NCBI GenBank assembly: GCA_046542305.1
Contig: JBKHBQ010000049.1
Coordinates: 1-18,913, forward strand
DNA length: 18,913 nt
Reading direction: 5' to 3'
Origin: JBKHBQ01 sp046542305
Lineage (GTDB): Bacteria; Bacteroidota; Bacteroidia; Bacteroidales; 4484-276
The position numbers and the translations under genes are program-made. Within the stretch, counting starts at the first letter, position 1, and the number at the start of each line of letters is the position of its first letter. Below the pieces are notes generated by a model, which worked only from the letters and a program-made list of their open reading frames with translations, was not told where the DNA came from and ran no database searches. Shown one piece after another: positions 8,198 to 14,062 of this stretch.

Positions 8198-8728
8198 ATG
8201 GAAAATACAAAAGCCGACAGGTCGAAAAGATACTGGAATCCATACTTCGGGGGGGTGATGCTGGGGCTGCTGTTGCTGGCTACCTTTTATATCACCGGCC
8301 GCGGACTGGGAGCCAGCGGGGCTGCCAAAAGCACCGTGGTGGCTGCGGTGAACAAAGTAGCGCCACAACATGCTGCCGGATCGGCCTATTACAGCAAATT
8401 CATCAGCGACGATCATCACCCGCTCAACCAGTGGCTGGTGTTCGAGGTAATCGGCATCCTGGCGGGGTCGCTGCTCTCGGGCGCGCTGGCCGGAAGGCTG
8501 AAATTAAAGGTGGAACATTCGCCAAAGATCACTTCCCGCACCCGTCTGATCATGGCAGCGCTGGGAGGTGTGGCCTTCGGCGTCGGCTCGCAACTGGCCC
8601 GCGGATGCACCAGCGGCGCAGCACTCAGCGGCATGGCCACGCTCTCGCTGGCAGGATTTGTGTCGATGCTGGCCATTTTCGGCTCGGCATATGCCTTTGC
8701 CTGGTTTTTCAGAAAGTTATGGATTTAA
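8198..8728 (+). CDS. YeeE/YedE-family sulfur-compound transporter, N-terminal half
   Basis: A 176-residue membrane protein corresponding to one half of the YeeE/YedE (Sulf_transp) fold, whose full-length member TsuA imports thiosulfate. It has the family's NPYxxG-type entry (WNPYFGGVMLGL), then a soluble loop of about 40 residues rich in Ala and His (residues 36-78). Three more hydrophobic segments follow. The GCTSG motif at 136-140 contains the only cysteine, Cys137, which in this family lines the substrate path. It starts 19 nt after the PsrC-like gene and is followed 23 nt later by the second half. Operon position next to a sulfur reductase supports a sulfur substrate; which one is inferred, not seen. 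Confidence 0.88.
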   Translation: MENTKADRSKRYWNPYFGGVMLGLLLLATFYITGRGLGASGAAKSTVVAAVNKVAPQHAAGSAYYSKFISDDHHPLNQWLVFEVIGILAGSLLSGALAGRLKLKVEHSPKITSRTRLIMAALGGVAFGVGSQLARGCTSGAALSGMATLSLAGFVSMLAIFGSAYAFAWFFRKLWI

Positions 8729-8751
8729 TCACCGGATAAAGAAACAGAATT

Positions 8752-9342
8752 ATGGGACCACTCATTCCTTTGGATATTATCAACCCGGGCTGGAATAATG
8801 TCATCGCCCTGCTCATTGGCATCGCCTTTGGCTTTGTGCTCGAAAATTCGGGATTTTCATCCAGCCGCAAACTGGCAGGCGTATTTTACGGATACGATTT
8901 TACGGTGCTGAAAGTATTTTTTACCGCAGCCATCACTGCTGCGCTCGGCCTGTACTATTTTCATTTCGTGGGATGGCTCGACCTGAGCCTGGTGTATGTA
9001 AATCCGGCATTTATTACCTCCGCCATTGTGGGCGGGATCATCATGGGACTCGGATTCATCATGGGCGGCTATTGCCCCGGCACCAGCTACTGTGGCGCCG
9101 CCATCGGCAAGATCGACGCCATTGTATTTTCGCTGGCCATGGCCGTGGGTATCTTCGTGTTTTCGGAATTCTACCCGCTGCTCGAGGGACTTTACACAGC
9201 CAATTACATGGGCAGCGTTACCGTATACGAAGTGCTCGGCCTGCCGGCAGCCTGGTTTATGCTGATTCTGATCGTGGTGGCGCTGGTGGCATTTTTCGTG
9301 GCCGATCAGGTAAAGAAACGCGTTAAAAAAGTAAACTATTAA
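8752..9342 (+). CDS. YeeE/YedE-family sulfur-compound transporter, C-terminal half
   Basis: A 196-residue partner of the preceding gene, with about five hydrophobic segments and the family motif GGYCPGTSYCG (Cys108 and Cys114). Early residues NNVIALLIGIAFGFVLENSGFSSSRKLAGVFYG are characteristic of YeeE/YedE proteins. Together the two halves carry three cysteines, the same total reported as functionally important in single-chain TsuA, though the spacing here (one in the first half, two close together in the second) need not correspond residue by residue. It ends in a basic tail (VKKRVKKVNY), consistent with a cytoplasmic C-terminus. It is followed 13 nt later by the first rhodanese-like gene. 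Confidence 0.9.
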   Translation: MGPLIPLDIINPGWNNVIALLIGIAFGFVLENSGFSSSRKLAGVFYGYDFTVLKVFFTAAITAALGLYYFHFVGWLDLSLVYVNPAFITSAIVGGIIMGLGFIMGGYCPGTSYCGAAIGKIDAIVFSLAMAVGIFVFSEFYPLLEGLYTANYMGSVTVYEVLGLPAAWFMLILIVVALVAFFVADQVKKRVKKVNY

Positions 9343-9355
9343 TCGTCAACAGATC

Positions 9356-9970
9356 ATGAGCAAAACATATTTATTTCTGGCGGCACTGCTGATCCTGCTC
9401 GGAGCCGGCCTGATCGTGCTGGAAGGCCGGACGGACGAGGAGCAAATCTCCCCCGGCGCGATCCTGCTCGAGCTGCACGAAAACAACCGATACATCACCA
9501 CCGACCAACTGGCCGAAAGGCTCATCGAAGGCGACCCTACCATACAATTGATCGATGTGCGCGATCCTTATGATTTCATGGATTTTTCGCTGCCGGGTGC
9601 CAAAAACATCCCGCTCCCCGACCTGCTCATCGACGAATCCAGGGAAATCCTGAGCCAGCCGGGACGTGATTTTATTTTTTATTCCACCGGCGATGTGTAT
9701 GCCAACCAGGCCTGGATGCTGGCACGCCGCCTCGGATATAAAAGGCTTTACGTGCTCAGTGACGGGCTGAACAGATGGATCGAAACCATCATCCAGCCTT
9801 CTGCCCCTGATCCCACACTGCCGCAGGAAGCTATCGACCTGTACCAGTTTCGCCTGGGCGCAGCGCAATATTTCAGCGGCGGACAAATCGACGTGCAAAC
9901 CTTCGAGCCCCAGGAGGAGATCGAATTTACAAGAAAGAAAAAGAAGCGGGCTGCTGAAGGCGGATGTTAA
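9356..9970 (+). CDS. Membrane-anchored rhodanese-like protein, catalytic Cys replaced by Ser, with single C-terminal Cys
   Basis: A 204-residue protein with an uncleaved N-terminal anchor (about residues 4-22). The positive-inside rule puts the rest in the periplasm. The rhodanese domain (about 45-143) is recognisable from LIDVRDPYDF, LPGAKNIPLPDL and the final GLNRW helix. At the active-site loop, where rhodaneses have Tyr-Cys-x-x-Gly, it reads Y109-S110-T111-G112-D113, so the nucleophile is missing. Some 60 extra residues follow the domain. They end in a basic run and Arg-Ala-Ala-Glu-Gly-Gly-Cys; Cys204, the last residue, is the only cysteine in the protein. No N-terminal lipobox is present. 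The cofactor-free pocket and terminal thiol suggest a carrier or scaffold rather than a standard sulfurtransferase. The function is inferred. Confidence 0.85.
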   Translation: MSKTYLFLAALLILLGAGLIVLEGRTDEEQISPGAILLELHENNRYITTDQLAERLIEGDPTIQLIDVRDPYDFMDFSLPGAKNIPLPDLLIDESREILSQPGRDFIFYSTGDVYANQAWMLARRLGYKRLYVLSDGLNRWIETIIQPSAPDPTLPQEAIDLYQFRLGAAQYFSGGQIDVQTFEPQEEIEFTRKKKKRAAEGGC

Positions 9971-9984
9971 ACCATAAAAAAAAC

Positions 9985-10632
9985 ATGAAGATGAAGGATA
10001 AAAGCAAAAAGCCGTTAGTCATTGTTGCCATTGCCTTTACTGCCATACTCCTTATCGGGATGATTGCAGGCAGGCAAAGCAAATCGGAGTATGAACTTAC
10101 GCTGCAGGAAACGCTCGATTTGGTGGCTGTGCCTGATGATTATACCGTTGTTCCGGAGGATGTGGCTTACTACATCGATCTCGGAGAACCGGGATACGTT
10201 TACGTAGATTTGCGCAGCCCGTACGATTTTGTGAAAGGCCATCTTCCCGGGGCCGTAAACATTCCTGAAAACATGCTGCTCGAAGAGGAAGCCAGGGAAT
10301 TCTTCAGGGAAGCGGCAGAAGACTCGCTCACGGTAGTGCTCTACAGCACCGATGAAGCTGCGGCTGTCAATCCCTGGATGCTGCTCAGCCAGATGGGTTA
10401 CCGACATCTGAAGGTGATGCGCGGGGGCTGGGATTATTACGCCAACGAACCGCTCGATCCCTACGACATGCCTGAGGTACCAAAATATATGGTAGAGGAA
10501 CCGGCATACGATTTTGTGACGATTATGGAAAGGCTCGAAGCTAACCCAGGCTCCGTCGCTGCTCCCGAAGCGCAGGAAGTGGTGATACCTGCCCGCAGAA
10601 AAAAGAAATCCGCCGTGGAAGGCGGATGCTGA
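9985..10632 (+). CDS. Second membrane-anchored rhodanese-like protein with Ser in place of catalytic Cys and terminal EGGC tail
   Basis: A paralogue of the preceding protein. From the ATG at 9985 it has 215 residues. An in-frame ATG at 9964, overlapping the previous stop, is possible, but the 14-nt gap to 9985 matches the spacing elsewhere in the operon. A Lys-rich N-terminus and anchor (about residues 10-27) predict a periplasmic domain. Rhodanese marks are better kept than in the first copy (YVDLRSPYDFVKGHLPGAVNIP). The active-site loop, however, reads Leu-Tyr-Ser121-Thr-Asp-Glu, with no cysteine. The C-terminal extension ends Arg-Arg-Lys-Lys-Lys-Ser-Ala-Val-Glu-Gly-Gly-Cys. That terminal Cys is again the only one in the protein. 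It is the last gene of the operon, 40 nt before a terminator. Confidence 0.85.
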   Translation: MKMKDKSKKPLVIVAIAFTAILLIGMIAGRQSKSEYELTLQETLDLVAVPDDYTVVPEDVAYYIDLGEPGYVYVDLRSPYDFVKGHLPGAVNIPENMLLEEEAREFFREAAEDSLTVVLYSTDEAAAVNPWMLLSQMGYRHLKVMRGGWDYYANEPLDPYDMPEVPKYMVEEPAYDFVTIMERLEANPGSVAAPEAQEVVIPARRKKKSAVEGGC

Positions 10633-10672
10633 CAATTAATTCTCCTTGTTTATAACAGTATTAATTTGTTTG

Positions 10673-10696
10673 AAGCCGGTGAAAGCCGGCTTTTTT
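10673..10696 (+). terminator. Intrinsic terminator of the sulfur operon
   Basis: A 7-bp stem AAGCCGG (10673-10679) pairs with CCGGCTT (10686-10692) around the loop TGAAAG and runs into six Ts (10691-10696). It begins 40 nt after the last operon stop. The convergent kinase gene ends right against it. Confidence 0.85.
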
Positions 10697-11715
10697 CATA
10701 ATCCCAGGCCAACGATTTCGCGGATCAGTTTGTCGCGGTCAACAGGCACTACCCCCACACTTTCGCACACCTGGCCGCCGGCGAGGTTGCTCAGGGCGGC
10801 AATGTCGTAATCGGGAAGGCCGAGGGCAAGACACAACGTAGCCATGCTTACCACGGTATCGCCGGCACCCGACACATCGGCGATGCTGCGAAGGTGCGCC
10901 GGGATATGCAGGTCGGTATAGGTTCCGTCATTATTTTTCCGGCTGATAAATACCCCTTCGTCCGACAGGGTGCTGAGGATGATTTCCAGTTGTTGCTTTT
11001 CGTGGAGGGTGCGTACGGCTTTACGCAGCATATCCAGGTCGTTCTTCAAAAAGTCGATTCCCAGCCCATCACGCAATTCCTTCAGGTTGGGCTTGAACAG
11101 GGTCAGGTGGCGGTACTGATCGAAATTCCTGCGCTTGGGGTCGATCGCCACAGGGATGTTTTTCTGTGCTGCCATATCCCGCACGGCTGTGATCAACGCT
11201 GGGGTGATCACACCTTTATCATAATCCTGGAAAATCACGGCATCGATCTGTTCCTGTTCAAAGATGGATGTAAGCAGTTTTTCAAACGCCTGCCGGTCGG
11301 AATCGATGAGCGGGTGTTCCATTTCTTCATCCACGCGCAGCATTTGCGCGTTGTTGCCGATCACCCTGAATTTGGTGGTGGTAATGCGGTTATCGCTTCT
11401 GTATATTCCGCCCTCGTACATGTTGTTTTCCTTCAGCAGGCGCTGAAACGTATCGGCCTTGTCATCGTTGCCGATCACGGAACACAGCAAGGGACGCGCC
11501 CCCAGCGCCTTCACATTGAGCGCTACGTTGGCGGCGCCACCCAGGCGGCTGGCACGTTTATTCACTGCCACAATGGGCACCGGTGCTTCCGGTGAAATGC
11601 GCTCGACCCTGCCCCACAGGTAAGAGTCGATCATCACATCACCAATGATCAGGATGTTCAATTTTTTGAACCGCTCGAAGAGCGTATTGACGTCCTGAAG
11701 AGAACCTATGGCCAT
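10696..11715 (-). CDS. rfaE1: D-glycero-beta-D-manno-heptose-7-phosphate kinase (RfaE domain I / HldE kinase type)
   Basis: A 339-residue PfkB-family sugar kinase. It has the glycine-rich sugar-binding motif SRLGGAANVALN (57-68). The ATP-site signature follows at DVSGAGDT (280-287), with Asp286 the expected catalytic base. The N-terminal LIIGDVMIDSYLWGRVERISPEAPVPI is diagnostic of the heptose-7-phosphate kinase part of HldE/RfaE, which makes heptose-1,7-bisphosphate for LPS inner-core precursor synthesis. The adenylyltransferase domain of bifunctional HldE is absent, so it must be encoded elsewhere. I start it at 11715 (Met-Ala-Ile-Gly). The frame stays open to 11901, but that extension lies inside the aminotransferase gene and is Cys/Arg-rich nonsense. 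It has its own -7 element in the 32-nt gap. Confidence 0.9.
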   Translation of the reverse strand: MAIGSLQDVNTLFERFKKLNILIIGDVMIDSYLWGRVERISPEAPVPIVAVNKRASRLGGAANVALNVKALGARPLLCSVIGNDDKADTFQRLLKENNMYEGGIYRSDNRITTTKFRVIGNNAQMLRVDEEMEHPLIDSDRQAFEKLLTSIFEQEQIDAVIFQDYDKGVITPALITAVRDMAAQKNIPVAIDPKRRNFDQYRHLTLFKPNLKELRDGLGIDFLKNDLDMLRKAVRTLHEKQQLEIILSTLSDEGVFISRKNNDGTYTDLHIPAHLRSIADVSGAGDTVVSMATLCLALGLPDYDIAALSNLAGGQVCESVGVVPVDRDKLIREIVGLGL

Positions 11716-11734
11716 GCTAATCAGATTTTGGATG

Positions 11735-11742
11735 CAAAGATA
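11735..11742 (-). promoter_or_regulatory. -7 element for the heptose kinase gene
   Basis: On the minus strand TATCTTTG (11742-11735) matches TAnnTTTG exactly, 19 nt before the preferred ATG at 11715. It lies in the gap after the aminotransferase stop. No TTTG -33 box is visible, since that position falls in the upstream coding region. Confidence 0.45.
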
Positions 11743-11747
11743 AGGCT

Positions 11748-12956
11748 TTAGGCGAGTTTTGCCAGCGCCTCCCTGATGCGGTCGAGCGCACGCTCCAGAT
11801 CCGCCTTGGAGGTGGCATACGAAATACGGATATGGTCGTCGCTGCCGAAAGCGGCGCCCGGAACCAGCGCCACATACACACTGTCGAGCAGGTACATGCA
11901 CAGATCGGTGCCGTCGTTGATCACCCGTGTGCCATCACTTTTTCCATAATACTCCGACACATCCGGAAAGATATAAAAAGCGCCTTCCGGAACATTGGTT
12001 TTAATGCCCGGAATCTCTTTCAATTTATCGAGCACCAGGTCGCGACGTTCCAGAAATGCCTGCTTCATTTGCTTCATTTCCTCCAGCGCACAGGGATCGG
12101 TCTGCAGTGCCTTCAGTGCAGCCATCTGCGAAATCGAGCAGGGCCCCGAAGTATATTGCCCCTGAAGGGTATTGCAGGCCTCTGCAATCTGCTTGTTTGC
12201 GCCAATGTATCCGATCCTCCAGCCTGTCATGGCAAAGCCTTTGGAAACACCGTTTACTGTTACCACCCGGTCCTTGATAAATTCGAACTGTGCGATGCTT
12301 TCGTGCTTTCCGTTGAAATTGATCTGCTCATAAATTTCATCAGAGATCACGTACAGGTCGTCCTTTTCCGCCAGCACTTCGGCCAGTTCCTTTAATTCCT
12401 CTCTGGAGTAAAGGCTTCCCGTCGGATTACAGGGCGAACTGAAGAGAAACACCTTGCTTTTTTCCGTCATATGCTCCCGCACCTGCTGGGGCGTTACTTT
12501 AAAATCGCTTTCAAGCGTCGAGGGGATGACCACCGGTTTCCCTTCCGCCAGTTTCACCATTTCAGGATAGGAAACCCAGTAAGGAGCCGGGATCAGCACC
12601 TCATCACCCGGGTTCACCAGGCAAAGAATGGCGTTGGCGATGGATTGCTTGGCACCTCCGGATACCACGATCTGGTTGAGGCCGTATTCCAGGCCGTTTT
12701 CTCTCCTGAACTTTTCCGATACGGCCTGCTTCAGCTCCTTGTATCCCGCCACCGGCGGATAATGCGTAATATTTTTATGAATGGCCTCGATGGCGGCTTC
12801 CTTAATACATTCCGGGGTATTAAAATCCGGTTCGCCGATACTCAGGTTAATCACATCTTTTCCGGCTTCCTTGAGTTCCCTGCTTCTGCGCGTCATGGCC
12901 AGCGTTGCTGACTCCGACAGATTGTTCACGCGATCTGATAAATGAGTGTGGATCAT
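11748..12956 (-). CDS. aspC: Aspartate aminotransferase (PLP fold type I)
   Basis: A 402-residue cytosolic pyridoxal-phosphate enzyme of the class I/II aminotransferases, bacterial type Ib, which interconverts aspartate and 2-oxoglutarate with oxaloacetate and glutamate. Visible features are the substrate loop SIGEPDFNTP (39-48), SPCNPTGSLYS (174-184) and DEIYEQINF (206-214). The Schiff-base lysine is Lys239 in NGVSKGFAMTGWRIGY. The carboxylate-binding Arg lies in the C-terminal DHIRISYATS. Length is typical. The start at 12956 has a -7 element 33 nt upstream. It precedes the heptose kinase by 32 nt on the same strand. A related specificity, such as other acidic or aromatic substrates, cannot be excluded. 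Confidence 0.92.
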   Translation of the reverse strand: MIHTHLSDRVNNLSESATLAMTRRSRELKEAGKDVINLSIGEPDFNTPECIKEAAIEAIHKNITHYPPVAGYKELKQAVSEKFRRENGLEYGLNQIVVSGGAKQSIANAILCLVNPGDEVLIPAPYWVSYPEMVKLAEGKPVVIPSTLESDFKVTPQQVREHMTEKSKVFLFSSPCNPTGSLYSREELKELAEVLAEKDDLYVISDEIYEQINFNGKHESIAQFEFIKDRVVTVNGVSKGFAMTGWRIGYIGANKQIAEACNTLQGQYTSGPCSISQMAALKALQTDPCALEEMKQMKQAFLERRDLVLDKLKEIPGIKTNVPEGAFYIFPDVSEYYGKSDGTRVINDGTDLCMYLLDSVYVALVPGAAFGSDDHIRISYATSKADLERALDRIREALAKLA

Positions 12957-12988
12957 AGTACTGTTTTTCTGCTAACAATTAAAGAGGG

Positions 12989-12996
12989 CAAAAGTA
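12989..12996 (-). promoter_or_regulatory. -7 element for the aspartate aminotransferase gene
   Basis: On the minus strand TACTTTTG (12996-12989) matches TAnnTTTG, giving a leader of about 27-30 nt before the ATG at 12956. A T-rich stretch lies further upstream but no exact TTTG -33 box. Confidence 0.5.
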
Positions 12997-13042
12997 TTAA
13001 AAAAACCTGTTCCCTGCCTGTATCTTCTACCGGGATTTTCTA

Positions 13043-13050
13043 TAATTTTG
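13043..13050 (+). promoter_or_regulatory. -7 element for the 173-aa membrane protein
   Basis: TAATTTTG matches TAnnTTTG exactly and ends only 5 nt before the ATG at 13056. The transcript would therefore be nearly leaderless if that start is used, or have a leader of about 24 nt if translation starts at the ATG at 13080. Confidence 0.45.
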
Positions 13051-13055
13051 TATCG

Positions 13056-13577
13056 ATGGATGAAATCAAAACCATACTGATGTATACCCTGCCGGTGATC
13101 CTGTTCGCCCTCTTCTTTATTCTGATCATCTGGTACCTGGTGTCGCTGTATCACCGCCGCATCAGAAAAGAAGACGCCAGGGAAAATAAAAGGGCTACGC
13201 TGAATCTGCGGCTGCAGGCCTACGAACGGCTGATGCTGTTTCTTGAACGCATCGATCCCATCCAGCTTACCGCCAGGATACAGCCCGACGATATTCCGGC
13301 AGAACAGTACCGCCGGGTGTTGCTGGAAAACATCAGGGAAGAATTCGACCACAACATCACGCAGCAGCTTTATGTTTCGCAAACGCTGTGGGGGCAGATA
13401 AAAAGCGCAAAGGAATCGGTGGTGGGGCTGGTAAATGCCGCAGCCGGAGAACTGGACCGGCAGGCCCCCGCCCTGGAATTGGCTGCCGCCATCCTGAAGC
13501 GCCGCTCCGCAAACGAACAGGGACTGGTGGAACCTGCCATCCGCCACCTGAAGAAAGAAGTGGCTGAATTATTCTGA
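13056..13577 (+). CDS. Conserved Bacteroidota membrane-anchored protein (DUF7935-like)
   Basis: A 173-residue protein from the ATG at 13056 (Met-Asp-Glu-Ile-Lys). One N-terminal membrane segment lies at about residues 9-30, then a basic stretch (HRRIRKEDARENKRA) that should face the cytoplasm. A soluble helical domain follows, with RLQAYERLMLFLERIDP and NIREEFDHNITQQLYVS. That pattern resembles a family of unknown function widespread in Bacteroidota, which I recall as DUF7935; the assignment is from memory. Upstream in-frame codons to 12942 overlap the divergent aminotransferase gene and its promoter, so they are not used. The 3' end overlaps the convergent thioesterase gene by 9 nt. No function can be given. 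Confidence 0.8.
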   Translation: MDEIKTILMYTLPVILFALFFILIIWYLVSLYHRRIRKEDARENKRATLNLRLQAYERLMLFLERIDPIQLTARIQPDDIPAEQYRRVLLENIREEFDHNITQQLYVSQTLWGQIKSAKESVVGLVNAAAGELDRQAPALELAAAILKRRSANEQGLVEPAIRHLKKEVAELF

Positions 13578-14039
13578 TTTCATCTGCCCGAACCGCGGCA
13601 ACCTGAACCCTTCCACTTCCTTTCCCACCAGATTCGACGTACCGAGCGCCAGCGTTTTGCCGCTTTCGTCCTTCACTTCCATCAACACATTCAATATCGT
13701 GTTGCCCTCGCGCATGATCCTGGCATGAACACGAATCCGGTGCCCAACCATGGCACTTTCCAGATAATCCACATGAAAATTCACAGAAGTGTAAAACTTG
13801 TCCTTTCCAAGGCTGTATACCGCCACCCCCAGCGCATCGTCCATCATGGTAGTGAAAATACCGCCCTGCAATGTTCCCAGCGGATTGGTCATTTCTTTTC
13901 TCACCTCATATTCCATGATGGCAAAACCTTTTGAAACTTCGGCCAACCGGCCGTGCAGCCATGCAGTGACGGGAGAAGGCGACCCTTCAAGATATTTGCC
14001 TTCCATGGTTCTGAGGAATTCGAGTACGGGATTTGACAT
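13569..14039 (-). CDS. PaaI-type hotdog-fold thioesterase
   Basis: A 156-residue single hotdog-domain protein of the PaaI/4HBT acyl-CoA thioesterase superfamily. The signature helix region reads N52-P-L-G55-T-L-Q58-G59-G60-I-F-T-T-M-M-D67-D-A-L-G, matching the family's N-x-x-G-x-x-H-G-G...D except that the usual His is Gln58. The following strands (FYTSVNFHVDYLESAMVGHRIRVHARI) are typical. Gln at this place occurs in some family members, so activity need not be lost. Likely it hydrolyses an acyl-CoA. It lies 23 nt downstream of the acyl-CoA ligase on the same strand, so the pair probably activates and releases acyl groups. It overlaps the convergent gene by 9 nt. Confidence 0.87.
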   Translation of the reverse strand: MSNPVLEFLRTMEGKYLEGSPSPVTAWLHGRLAEVSKGFAIMEYEVRKEMTNPLGTLQGGIFTTMMDDALGVAVYSLGKDKFYTSVNFHVDYLESAMVGHRIRVHARIMREGNTILNVLMEVKDESGKTLALGTSNLVGKEVEGFRLPRFGQMKSE

Positions 14040-14062
14040 GATTATAAAATGGTTTTTTATGT

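Noticed and set aside
9356..10632. Standard catalytic rhodanese (thiosulfate sulfurtransferase) pair
   Set aside because: Both copies lack the active-site cysteine in the CxxGxR loop, so ordinary sulfurtransferase chemistry in the pocket is not supported.
11716..11901. N-terminal extension of the heptose kinase
   Set aside because: It overlaps the aminotransferase coding sequence, has no homology to kinases, and an exact -7 element plus ATG at 11715 supports the short form.
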